This document shows positions 26,223 through 34,835 of a stretch of 54,985 nucleotides of DNA, one piece after another (position 1 is the first letter of the stretch; each line of letters starts with the position of its first letter). A program made the position numbers and the translations under genes. This DNA comes from Candidatus Rokuibacteriota bacterium (GTDB taxonomy: Bacteria > Methylomirabilota > Methylomirabilia > Rokubacteriales > CSP1-6), in NCBI GenBank assembly GCA_003220315.1, contig QHSA01000131.1:1-54985 (forward strand), read 5' to 3'. Below the pieces are notes generated by a model, which was not told where the DNA came from, ran no database searches, and saw nothing but the letters and a program-made list of their open reading frames with translations.

Positions 26223-27734
26223 ATGACCACGCGGCGCTACGTTCTCGCTCTCGACCAGGGCACGACGGGCTCGACCGCGCTGGTCGTCGATCCCGACGGT
26301 CGCGTCCGCGCGCGCGGGTACGCCGAGCTGCCGCAGTACTTTCCGAGGCCCGGGTGGGTCGAGCACGACCCCGAGGAGATCTGGGCGACCGTCGAACGCG
26401 CGGCACGTGCCGCGCTCGCCGAGGCGCGCATCGTCGGAGCCGAGGTGGCGGCGATCGGGATCGCCAACCAGCGCGAGACGACCATCGTCTGGGATCGTGC
26501 TTCGGGAGCGCCCATCCACCGCGCGATCGTGTGGCAGTGCCGACGGACGGCGCCGACGTGCGACCGCCTGCGCGCCCAGGGGGTCGAGCCGCTCGTGCGG
26601 GACCGCACCGGGCTCGTCCTCGACGCTTACTTCTCTGGCACCAAGATCCGCTGGCTGCTCGACGAGGTCCCCGGCGCGCGCGTCCGCGCCGAGCGCGGCC
26701 AGCTCGCGTTCGGCACCGTGGACGCGTGGCTCCTCTGGAAGCTCACCGGCGGCAGCGTGCACGGCACGGACGCGAGCAATGCCTCGCGGACGCTCTGCCT
26801 GAACCTCAAGACCGGAGACTGGGACGATGAGCTCCTCAAGCTCCTCGGAGTCCCGCGCGCCGTGCTGCCGGTCGTCCTCCCCTCCGCGGGCGCTCTCGCC
26901 GAGACCACGGAGCTCGGATGGCTCCCACGTGGGGTGCGGATCGCGGGGATCGCGGGCGACCAGCAGGCCGCGCTCTTCGGGCAAGCTTGCCACGCGCCTG
27001 GCGCGGCCAAGAATACCTACGGCACCGGGTGCTTCATGTTACTGAACACCGGGCTGGCACCGGTGGTCTCCTCGCGCGGGCTCCTCACGACGATCGCGTG
27101 GCGGATCGATGGCCACACGACATATGCTCTCGAGGGCAGCGTGTTCATCGCCGGTGCGGCGATCCAATGGCTGCGCGACGGACTCGGCCTCCTCGCGCAC
27201 GCGGCGGAGAGCGAGACGATGGCGCGCTCGGTCCCCGACACGGCGGGCGTCTACTTCGTGCCGGCCTTCGTCGGGCTCGGCGCCCCGTACTGGGACATGT
27301 ACGCGCGCGGGACGATCGTCGGGCTCACGCGCGGAACGACAGGTGCGCACCTGGCCCGCGCGGCGCTCGAGGCCATCGCCTTCCAGAGCCGTGACGTGCT
27401 GGAGGCGATGGCGGCCGACCGCGGGATCGCGGTGCGGGAGCTGCGCGTGGACGGGGGCGCCTCGGCGAACGACTTTCTCTGTCAGTTCCAGGCGGACATC
27501 ATGAACGTCGCGGTGCTGCGGCCAAGCGTGATCGAGACGACCTCGCTCGGGGCCGCGTACCTCGCCGGGCTCGGCGCGGGCCTGTGGCGCTCGCTCGATG
27601 ACCTGGGCCGCCGCTGGGCGATCGAGCGGACCTTCACGCCCGCGCTGGACGCCGTGTCACGCGCCGCGCGCTGTCAGGGCTGGCGTCGCGCGGTGGAGCG
27701 CGCGCGTGGCTGGGCGGGCGAGGAATCCCGCTGA
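26223..27734 (+). CDS. glpK: Glycerol kinase
   Basis: [98 protein letters not shown]. Confidence 0.97.
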   Translation: MTTRRYVLALDQGTTGSTALVVDPDGRVRARGYAELPQYFPRPGWVEHDPEEIWATVERAARAALAEARIVGAEVAAIGIANQRETTIVWDRASGAPIHRAIVWQCRRTAPTCDRLRAQGVEPLVRDRTGLVLDAYFSGTKIRWLLDEVPGARVRAERGQLAFGTVDAWLLWKLTGGSVHGTDASNASRTLCLNLKTGDWDDELLKLLGVPRAVLPVVLPSAGALAETTELGWLPRGVRIAGIAGDQQAALFGQACHAPGAAKNTYGTGCFMLLNTGLAPVVSSRGLLTTIAWRIDGHTTYALEGSVFIAGAAIQWLRDGLGLLAHAAESETMARSVPDTAGVYFVPAFVGLGAPYWDMYARGTIVGLTRGTTGAHLARAALEAIAFQSRDVLEAMAADRGIAVRELRVDGGASANDFLCQFQADIMNVAVLRPSVIETTSLGAAYLAGLGAGLWRSLDDLGRRWAIERTFTPALDAVSRAARCQGWRRAVERARGWAGEESR

Positions 27735-27745
27735 GGAAAGGACCC

Positions 27746-27879
27746 ATGCGACGATCCTGGCGCTGGTCGTACTGATCGGGCTCGGGGCCACCGCATCACA
27801 GCACGCGCGTGAGGGGCAAGTCCGGCTAGATTGTGCGCTACCCGGTCACTCGGCCGTCGCAATAATACTATTCAAATAA
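27746..27879 (+). pseudogene. Candidate frameshifted small secreted-protein remnant
   Basis: SD-like GAGGAAAGG then ATG at 27746 gives an immediate stop frame. The neighbouring frame encodes ATILALVVLIGLGATASQHAREGQVRLDCALPGHSAVAIILFK*, signal-peptide-like, with no good start. Confidence 0.3.
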
Positions 27880-27894
27880 GATATTTATGATCGG

Positions 27895-27923
27895 TTGTCC
27901 GTGGCGGTTCAATGTGCTAGTGT
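27895..27923 (+). promoter_or_regulatory. Putative sigma70 promoter for atpZ-I-B-E (TTGTCC-17-TAGTGT), preceded by AT-rich tract
   Basis: TTGTCC 27895-27900, 17 nt, TAGTGT 27918-27923; AT-rich AATAATACTATTCAAATAAGATATTTATGAT just upstream. Confidence 0.5.
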
Positions 27924-27933
27924 CCTTCTTCAC

Positions 27934-28170
27934 ATGGCGCCGTCCGGGGAGAGGGGCACCTGGAAAGCGCTCGGCGAAGTGTCCTCGATCGGGGTCACCC
28001 TCGTGGTGACAACGGTCATCGGGCTCGTCGCCGGCTACTACGCGGACCGGTGGCTCGGCACCAAGCCCTGGCTCCTGCTACTGGGCCTCGGGTTCGGCAT
28101 CGCCGCGGGATTCGTGAATCTCTTTCGATCAGTCAAGCGTGCGGAACGGGAGCTCGATGACTCCGGGTGA
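27934..28170 (+). CDS. atpZ: AtpZ/AtpI family F0 accessory protein
   Basis: MAPSGERGTWKALGEVSSIGVTLVVTTVIGLVAGYYADRWLGTKPWLLLLGLGFGIAAGFVNLFRSVKRAERE is a typical AtpZ, followed by atpI-like, atpB, atpE. Confidence 0.85.
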   Translation: MAPSGERGTWKALGEVSSIGVTLVVTTVIGLVAGYYADRWLGTKPWLLLLGLGFGIAAGFVNLFRSVKRAERELDDSG

Positions 28171-28522
28171 GCTGACGGCGCGGGTGACACTGGATACTTC
28201 CGCGGCGGTCTCGGCGCTCGCTGCGCTCGGTGCCATCCTCGGCGGCGCCCCCGTGGCCGTCGGCACGCTCGCAGGCGGCGCGCTCGCCGTTGTGAACTTC
28301 CGGTGGCTGGCGGCGCGTGCCGCGGCGGCGACCGCCGCGCGCAGCACCGGGTCGGTCGCGTGGTTGATCGGCGCGGGATTGCGGTTTACCGCCTGTATGG
28401 CCGCCTGCGCGTGGCTCCTCTCGACCGGATGGGCGCACCCCATCGCGCTGATGGCCGGGTTCAGCGTCCTGCCTTGCGACGTGATCGCGCGGGGGCTCGC
28501 TCTGGGCCGCGGGGGGCGCTGA
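28157..28522 (+). CDS. atpI: ATP synthase subunit I (AtpI-like)
   Basis: Hydrophobic 121-aa protein between atpZ and atpB; GTLAGGALAVVNFRWLA. Assignment mainly by context. Confidence 0.7.
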   Translation: MTPGELTARVTLDTSAAVSALAALGAILGGAPVAVGTLAGGALAVVNFRWLAARAAAATAARSTGSVAWLIGAGLRFTACMAACAWLLSTGWAHPIALMAGFSVLPCDVIARGLALGRGGR

Positions 28523-28524
28523 GC

Positions 28525-29280
28525 ATGGAAGCCATTGAGCATCCGCCGATCTTCCATCTGCCGGGCATCCCCGACCACGTGACGTACACGTGGCTCAGCA
28601 TGATCATCCTCACGAGCGTCGCCTTCGCCGCCTCGCGCAACGTTCGGCTCGTCCCGCGCGGGCTCCAGAACTTCCTGGAAGTCGTGCTCGAGCAGGTCCT
28701 CGGGCTCATCGACGATGTCATCGGTCACAATGGCCGGCGGTATCTCCCACTCATCGCGACCCTAGGCCTGTTCATCCTTACCGGGAACCTCATGAGCCTC
28801 GTGCCGGGGCTGGTGGGCCCGACGGGCAACCTGAACACGACCGCGGCCTGCGCGCTGATCGTGTTCGTCTCGTACCACTGGATCGGCGTTCGAAAGCAGG
28901 GCGCGCTGAAGTACCTCAAGCACTTCACGGGGCCCGTGCCTTGGTGGCTGAAGCCCCTGATGTTCGTGATCGAAATCATCAGCCATCTCGCCCGCCCGCT
29001 GTCACTGTCGTTGCGGCTCTTCGGCAACATGACGGGCGGGCACATCCTGCTGGCGGTCATCTTCTTCCTGATGGGGTTTGACGGGCTCATCGGCTGGGCG
29101 CTGGAGGGCAGCGCGGCGGGCGTCGTCATCGGCGGCATCGGCGGGCTCGTCACGACCGTGTTCACGGTCGGCTTCCTGTATCCTCTGAAAATCCTGGTGT
29201 CGTTTCTTCAGGCGTTCATTTTCATGATGCTGACGATGCTGTACATCTCGCTGGCCATCGAAGAGGCGGAGCACCACTAG
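28525..29280 (+). CDS. atpB: F0F1 ATP synthase subunit a
   Basis: LVPRGLQNFLEVVLEQVLGLIDDVIG, FILTGNLMSLVPGLVGPTGNLNTTAACALIVFV, ISHLARPLSLSLRLFGNMTGGHILLAV (essential Arg region). Confidence 0.96.
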   Translation: MEAIEHPPIFHLPGIPDHVTYTWLSMIILTSVAFAASRNVRLVPRGLQNFLEVVLEQVLGLIDDVIGHNGRRYLPLIATLGLFILTGNLMSLVPGLVGPTGNLNTTAACALIVFVSYHWIGVRKQGALKYLKHFTGPVPWWLKPLMFVIEIISHLARPLSLSLRLFGNMTGGHILLAVIFFLMGFDGLIGWALEGSAAGVVIGGIGGLVTTVFTVGFLYPLKILVSFLQAFIFMMLTMLYISLAIEEAEHH

Positions 29281-29307
29281 CAGACCACACGTGTAGAGGA
29301 GGAGGGC

Positions 29308-29640
29308 GTGCGACGTTCACTCATTCTTGGGGGTGTCTGGGTTATCGGGTTCCCGGAGCTCGCGCTCGCGGCCGAAGGGGCGCCGACCGCGGGCAGCTGG
29401 ATCGGTCCGTTCACCGTCATCGCTGCTGGCCTCGGCATGGCAATCGCCGCCGGCCTGTGCGGACTCGGTCAGGGTCGAGCCGTGGCGGCGGCCGTCGAAG
29501 CGATGGCCCGTCAACCCGGTGCGGCGGCCCGCATCCAGCTCGCGATGATCATCGGATTGGCGCTGATCGAGTCGCTCGCGATCTATACGCTGGTCATTGC
29601 ACTGATCTTGCTGTTCGGGAAGGGCATCTCGTTCGCGTGA
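29308..29640 (+). CDS. atpE: F0F1 ATP synthase subunit c with N-terminal signal-like extension
   Basis: GLCGLGQGRAVAAAVEAMARQPGAAARIQLAMIIGLALIESLAIYTLVIALILLF; N-term MRRSLILGGVWVIGFPELALAAEG. Strong SD GAGGAGG before GTG. Confidence 0.95.
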   Translation: MRRSLILGGVWVIGFPELALAAEGAPTAGSWIGPFTVIAAGLGMAIAAGLCGLGQGRAVAAAVEAMARQPGAAARIQLAMIIGLALIESLAIYTLVIALILLFGKGISFA

Positions 29641-29665
29641 GGTCCGGCGAATAGTGGGCTGATGG

Positions 29666-29694
29666 AGGGCCGCGCGCGCTGAGCGCGCGGCCCT
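29666..29694 (+). terminator. Perfect 12-bp GC-rich hairpin after atpE (no T-tract)
   Basis: AGGGCCGCGCGC-gctga-GCGCGCGGCCCT between atpE stop and rex start. Confidence 0.5.
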
Positions 29695-29704
29695 CGCGAC
29701 GACG

Positions 29705-30358
29705 ATGACGCCGCGCTCGAACTATCGCCTCCCGAGGATTCCCGAGATGACGATCCGTCGTCTCTCGGTCTATACGCGCTGTCTCCTCCAGCTGGAGGAG
29801 GACGGCGTGAAGACCGTTTCCTCCCAGGAGCTCGCCGATCGATTCAACCTGAACTCGGCGCAGGTCCGCAAGGACCTCGCTTACTTCGGGGAGTTCGGCG
29901 TCCGCGGCATCGGCTACTACGTGTCCGGGCTGAAGGCCGAGCTCCAGAAGATCCTCGGGCTCGACCGCGAGTGGGCGGTGGTGCTCGTCGGCTATGGCCA
30001 TCTTGGCTCCGCGCTCTTCCGCTACAAGGGGTTCGGCCGCCAGGGCTTTCGCATCGTGGCGATCGTCGACGACGATCCGGCGAAGACCGGGCGCGAGGTC
30101 GACCACGTGCCCGTCATCGCGAGTCGCGACATGGCCCGGGAGATCAAGGCGCGTGGCGCCCACATCGCGATCGTGGCCGTGCCCCCCGAGTCGGCCCAGA
30201 CCGTTACGGATCAGCTCGTGGCGGCGGGGGTCAGGGCGATCCTCAACTTCGCGCCGGCGCGCCTCATGGTCCCGCGCGACGTCCGGCTCAAGAACGTCGA
30301 CCTCTCGATCGAACTGGAAACGCTCAGCTTCTACCTCGCGAAGGGCTCGCGCTCGTAG
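29705..30358 (+). CDS. rex: Redox-sensing transcriptional repressor Rex
   Basis: RLSVYTRCLLQLEEDGVKTVSSQELADRFNLNSAQVRKDLAYFGEFGVRGIGYYV, VLVGYGHLGSALFRYKGFGRQGFRIVAIVDDDPAKTG. Confidence 0.95.
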   Translation: MTPRSNYRLPRIPEMTIRRLSVYTRCLLQLEEDGVKTVSSQELADRFNLNSAQVRKDLAYFGEFGVRGIGYYVSGLKAELQKILGLDREWAVVLVGYGHLGSALFRYKGFGRQGFRIVAIVDDDPAKTGREVDHVPVIASRDMAREIKARGAHIAIVAVPPESAQTVTDQLVAAGVRAILNFAPARLMVPRDVRLKNVDLSIELETLSFYLAKGSRS

Positions 30359-30397
30359 GGCGAGGCGGTGCCGTGGTAGGGTAGGCTGGCTCGTTCG

Positions 30398-33300
30398 ATG
30401 CTGAGGGACTGGTCGGCCTTTCACGTCCTGGCGAAGACCTTCGCCGAGGGACCCGTGTGCCTGCGCATCGCCGGGCTGACTGGAGCCGCCCGCGCCCTTG
30501 CCGTCGCCGAGCTCCTCCAGGCCCACCCGCGTCCCGCGCTGGTCCTCGTGGAGTCGATGACCGACGCCCATCACTGGACCCAGGACCTCAAATTCTTCGG
30601 CGCGCCCGCGCTCGAGTTTCCCGGGCGCGAGCCCCGGCTCTGGCGCGGCGGGCGTCAGCGGGAGGCGGACGCCGAGCGCGCCGTCATCTGCCGGCGGCTC
30701 GCCGCGGGCGAGCCCGTGGTGGTCGTCGTGACCCCCGAGGCGCTCGACGCCGAGATCGTCGCGCCAGGCGATTTCGCGTCGCGCACGCTGCGGCTCGCCA
30801 AGGGCGACTCCCTGGACCGCGAGCTCCTGCTCGAGGCGCTCGAGCGCGCCGGCTACGAGCGCGTCGACACCGTGGTCGAGGTCGGACAGTGGAGCCCCCG
30901 CGGCGGCATCGTCGATGTGTTCTCGCCGAGCCACGCGAGCCCCGCACGGGTCGAGTTCTTCGGCGACGAGATCGAGTCGATCAGGCTTTTCGACCCGACC
31001 TCCCAGCGGTCCAGCACGCCCCTCGACGAGCTCCTCGTCCTGCCCCTCGTGGCCCAGCGCGACGGCTCGGCCCCGGCGGGGCTCACCGACTACGTGCCGG
31101 CCGCGGCGCCGATCATCGTCGATGTCCCCCGCGTGCTCGACGCGACCCGCGAGGACGCGCCGGCGAGCCCGCCTCTCCGCGAGCGACTCGCCGGGCGCCA
31201 GCTGGTCGAGCTCTCGCTCGTGGCCGGCACGTCGAGCGCACAGGTGGGAGCCCTGCCGGAGGCCGTGGAGGTAACGCTCGAGACGCACGCGGTTCCTCTC
31301 TTCGGCGGCCGGTTCGCACAGCTCGCGGGCGAGATCGGGCGATGGCGCGCTGAGGGGTTCAGGATCCGCCTCGTCGCGTCCGACGAGCGGCAGGTCGAGC
31401 ACCTGCGCCAGATTCTGCGCGAGCACGCGCTCGAGGCCCTCCCGGCGGCGACCCCCGACGGGGATGCGCCGCTCGCGATCGTCGTCGGAGACGTCTCCGC
31501 CGGGTTTTCGATCCCCGCGCTCGGCGTCATCGTCCTCACCGAGGCCGAGATCTTTGGCGCCCGCCGGCGCCTGCTGCGGCGGCCGAAGTACCAGCGCGGT
31601 GCCGAGCTCACGGCGTTCACCGATCTCGCGGTCGGTGACATCGTGGTCCACGAGGACCACGGGCTCGGGCGCTACCTCGGCCTCAAGACGATGACCGTCG
31701 GCGACCGCGAGGGCGACTTCCTCGTGCTCGAGTACGCGGAAGGCAACCAGCTCTACCTCCCCGTCGAGCGCCTGGATCTCGTCTCGAAATACCTGGGCGC
31801 CGACGCAGGCGCCGTCCGCCTCGACCGCCTGGGCGGCGTCTCGTGGCCACGCGTGAAGGAGTCGGTGCGCGCCGCCCTCCGGCAGATGGCCGAGGCGCTG
31901 CTCCGCCTCTACGCCCAGCGCGCGGTCGCGGACGGGCACGCCTGCTCGCCGGACACGTCCTGGCAGCGCGAGTTCGAGGCCGCTTTCCGCTTCGAGGAGA
32001 CGCCCGACCAGCTGCGCGCGATCGAGGAGGTCAAGCGTGACCTGGAGGCGCGTCGTCCGATGGACCGGCTGGTTGCCGGCGACGTCGGGTACGGGAAGAC
32101 CGAGGTGGCGCTCCGCGCCGCGTTCAAGGTGGTGGCCGACGGCATGCAGGCGGCGGTGCTCGTGCCCACGACGGTCCTGGCCCAGCAGCACTGGACGACG
32201 TTCGCCGACCGGTTTGCGGCCTTCCCGGCCCGTGTCGAGCTCCTGTCGCGGTTCCGGTCGCCGAAGGAGCAGAAGGCGGTCATCGAGGGCCTCCGGCAGG
32301 GAACGGTGGACGTGGTGATCGGCACCCACCGCCTGCTCTCGAAGGACGTCGCGTTCAAGCATCTGGGCCTCCTCGTCGTGGACGAAGAGCACCGGTTCGG
32401 CGTCGTCCACAAGGAGCGCATGAAGGAGCTCCGCGCGTCGGTGGACGTGCTCGCGCTGACCGCGACGCCCATTCCGCGGACGCTCTACATGTCGCTCGCG
32501 GGCGTCCGGGACATGTCGGTAATCGAGACTCCGCCGCTCGACCGGCTGCCTGTCGAGACGGTCATCCGACGGTTCAGCAAGGCGGTGATCAAGGAGGCGC
32601 TCACGCGCGAGCTCGAACGCGGCGGCCAGGTCTTCTTCGTCCACAACCGCGTGCAGTCGCTCCCCTCGGTGACGCGCTTCGTCCAGGAGCTGGTGCCGGA
32701 GGCGCGGGTGATCATGGCGCACGGCCAGATGAAGGAGCGCGAGCTCGAGGCCACCATGGTCAAGTTCGTGAGCGGCCAGGCCGACGTGCTCGTCGCGACC
32801 GCGATCGTCGAGTCGGGGCTCGACATCCCCGCGACGAACACGATCGTCGTGAACCGCGCCGACCGGTTCGGCCTGGCCCAGCTTTACCAGCTTCGGGGCC
32901 GCGTGGGGCGCGAGCGCCAGCAGGCGTACGCGTACCTGCTCGTGCCCGCGGACGGGCGGGTGGACGAGCAGGCGCAGCGTCGCCTCCGGGCGCTCCAGGA
33001 GTTCACGGAGCTGGGCTCGGGGTTCAAGCTCGCCCTGCGGGACCTCGAGATCCGCGGCGCGGGCAACCTCCTCGGGGCCGAGCAGCACGGCCACATCGCG
33101 GCCGTGGGCTTCGATCTTTACGCGAAGCTCCTGGGCGAGGCCGTGCGAGAATTGAGGGGCGAACCGGCCGCAGCGGCCGTCGAGCCTGTGATCAGCGTCG
33201 CGGCGGAGGGCTTCTTGCCGGACGCGTATGTCCCCGAGGTCAACCAGCGCCTCGCCTTCTACAAGCGGCTCGCCGGCGCGGTCAGTGACCCCGAGGTCGA

Positions 33301-33619
33301 CGACCTGCGCGGAGAGCTCGTGGACCGGTTCGGCCCGCTCCCCGAGGAGGCCGAGCAGCTCCTCGACATCGTCCACTTGCGAGTGGCCGCGCGCCGGCTG
33401 GGCGTGGAGAAGCTAGAAGCGGGCGAGGGCATGGCGTTCGTCACGTTTGCGCCGGGGACACCCCTCGATCCCCGGCGGCTCGTCAGGGCGATTGAAGGGA
33501 GCCGGGGGCGGCTCAAGATGAAGCGTGAGTTCACGATCGAAGCGGTTGTGGAACGGGGGGAGTGGGCGCGGGTCCGCGGCTCCCTGCTGCGTCTCCTCGA
33601 GAGCCTCGACCGCTCATGA
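30398..33619 (+). CDS. mfd: Transcription-repair coupling factor
   Basis: GGIVDVFSPSHASPARVEFFGDEIESIRLFDPTSQRS, RLVAGDVGYGKTEVALRAAFKVV, DEEHRFGV, TPIPRTLYMSLAGVRDMSVIETPP, ESGLDIPATNTIVVNRADRFGLAQLYQLRGRVGR. Confidence 0.97.
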   Translation: MLRDWSAFHVLAKTFAEGPVCLRIAGLTGAARALAVAELLQAHPRPALVLVESMTDAHHWTQDLKFFGAPALEFPGREPRLWRGGRQREADAERAVICRRLAAGEPVVVVVTPEALDAEIVAPGDFASRTLRLAKGDSLDRELLLEALERAGYERVDTVVEVGQWSPRGGIVDVFSPSHASPARVEFFGDEIESIRLFDPTSQRSSTPLDELLVLPLVAQRDGSAPAGLTDYVPAAAPIIVDVPRVLDATREDAPASPPLRERLAGRQLVELSLVAGTSSAQVGALPEAVEVTLETHAVPLFGGRFAQLAGEIGRWRAEGFRIRLVASDERQVEHLRQILREHALEALPAATPDGDAPLAIVVGDVSAGFSIPALGVIVLTEAEIFGARRRLLRRPKYQRGAELTAFTDLAVGDIVVHEDHGLGRYLGLKTMTVGDREGDFLVLEYAEGNQLYLPVERLDLVSKYLGADAGAVRLDRLGGVSWPRVKESVRAALRQMAEALLRLYAQRAVADGHACSPDTSWQREFEAAFRFEETPDQLRAIEEVKRDLEARRPMDRLVAGDVGYGKTEVALRAAFKVVADGMQAAVLVPTTVLAQQHWTTFADRFAAFPARVELLSRFRSPKEQKAVIEGLRQGTVDVVIGTHRLLSKDVAFKHLGLLVVDEEHRFGVVHKERMKELRASVDVLALTATPIPRTLYMSLAGVRDMSVIETPPLDRLPVETVIRRFSKAVIKEALTRELERGGQVFFVHNRVQSLPSVTRFVQELVPEARVIMAHGQMKERELEATMVKFVSGQADVLVATAIVESGLDIPATNTIVVNRADRFGLAQLYQLRGRVGRERQQAYAYLLVPADGRVDEQAQRRLRALQEFTELGSGFKLALRDLEIRGAGNLLGAEQHGHIAAVGFDLYAKLLGEAVRELRGEPAAAAVEPVISVAAEGFLPDAYVPEVNQRLAFYKRLAGAVSDPEVDDLRGELVDRFGPLPEEAEQLLDIVHLRVAARRLGVEKLEAGEGMAFVTFAPGTPLDPRRLVRAIEGSRGRLKMKREFTIEAVVERGEWARVRGSLLRLLESLDRS

Positions 33620-34698
33620 TCCGGGGGCTCGCAGCGACCGGACTGCTGGCCCTCGCGCTCGGCGGCTGCGCGGCGGCGGCGTCGATGCCAAGCGTCGGCG
33701 GGACGAAGGACGGCCCCACGCTGACGCCGGCCCCCGCCACGCCAGGCCGGGGAGAGCCGCCGAAGGAGGGGCGGTCGCCGGAGCCGCGGGCTACCGCGAA
33801 GGCCACGGACGAGGATGTGGCCGACCGCGTCGTCGCCGTCGTGAACAACGACGCGATTACGCTGGGCGAGCTCCAGGAGGCCATCAACGATTACCGGTCC
33901 CAGACGCGCCAGGAGACGCCGGTGTCGAACGAGTTCGTCCAGCAGTTTCTCACCAAGATGATCGAGAAACGGCTCCAGGTCCAGGAGGCAGAGCGCGAGA
34001 AGATCACGGTGGATGAGGCCGAGGTCGAGGAGGAGCTGGCGGAGCGGATCAAAAAGCTGGGCGCCCCGACTCGCGAGGAGTTCGAGCGGGCCCTCAAGGC
34101 CCAGGGCGTCACCATCGACACGATCAAGAAGCGGTTCCGTGACGAGATGCGTGTGGCGCGCGTGATCAACCGGAAGGTGCGGCTCCGGATCTCCGTGACC
34201 GAGGCCGAGATCAATAAGTACCTCGACGCCAACCGCCAGAAGCTTGAAACTGGCCTCGCCTACCATGCGCGGCACGTCCTGATCGTGCCGGAGGGCGAGC
34301 CCGCCGACGCCGCCTGGGAGGCCGCCCGTATCAAGGCCGAGATGCTCCGTGCCCAGCTGCTCCAGGGGACCGGCTTCGCGGAGCTCGCCCACCGGCACTC
34401 GCGCGACGCCAGCGCGAAGGACGGCGGCGACCTCGGCACACTCAAGCGGGGCGAGCTGGCTCAGGACATCGAGGCGCAGATCCTGAGCCTGGAGCCGGGC
34501 ACGGTCTCCAAACCGTACCGGTCGTCGCTGGGCTACCACATCTTCCGCCTCGAGTCGAAGGAGACCCTCGAAGGGGAGGCGCTGACCCGGGCCAAGGCGC
34601 AAATCCGCGAGATCCTGTTCCGGGAGAAGTACGATGCGCGCCTGGAGGCCTGGCTCAAGGAGATCAGGCAGCGGGCGGTCATCGAGGTACGGCTGTGA
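33616..34698 (+). CDS. SurA/PpiC-type peptidyl-prolyl isomerase lipoprotein
   Basis: Lipobox LALGGC; SurA_N-like VVAVVNNDAITLGELQEAINDYRSQ; PPIC YHARHVLIVPEGEPADA...GDLGTLKRGELAQDIEAQILSLEPGTVSKPYRSSLGYHIFRLESKE. ATGA overlap with mfd. Confidence 0.88.
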   Translation: MIRGLAATGLLALALGGCAAAASMPSVGGTKDGPTLTPAPATPGRGEPPKEGRSPEPRATAKATDEDVADRVVAVVNNDAITLGELQEAINDYRSQTRQETPVSNEFVQQFLTKMIEKRLQVQEAEREKITVDEAEVEEELAERIKKLGAPTREEFERALKAQGVTIDTIKKRFRDEMRVARVINRKVRLRISVTEAEINKYLDANRQKLETGLAYHARHVLIVPEGEPADAAWEAARIKAEMLRAQLLQGTGFAELAHRHSRDASAKDGGDLGTLKRGELAQDIEAQILSLEPGTVSKPYRSSLGYHIFRLESKETLEGEALTRAKAQIREILFREKYDARLEAWLKEIRQRAVIEVRL

Positions 34699-34801
34699 AA
34701 AACCGTTGACAACCCCTGGCATGGATGGGAAGATACCGCCGGGCGTTATCGCTCCAACCCCGCAAGAAATCTGCTGTCGTATCATAACCAACTCACTAGC
34801 C

Positions 34802-34821
34802 CGCGGCCTCTAGAAGCCGCG
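34802..34821 (+). other. Rho leader hairpin
   Basis: CGCGGC-ctctagaa-GCCGCG 15 nt upstream of the rho ATG. Confidence 0.4.
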
Positions 34822-34835
34822 CCCGGAGCCCGTTG

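Noticed and set aside
24726-26993. 755-aa minus-strand ORF antisense to ugpE/GDPD/glpK
   Set aside because: Antisense artefact; all three plus-strand genes are clear.
29594-33376. 1260-aa minus-strand ORF antisense to mfd
   Set aside because: Composition is a low-complexity Arg/Glu/His/Leu mix typical of antisense reading of GC-rich codons; mfd on the plus strand is unambiguous.
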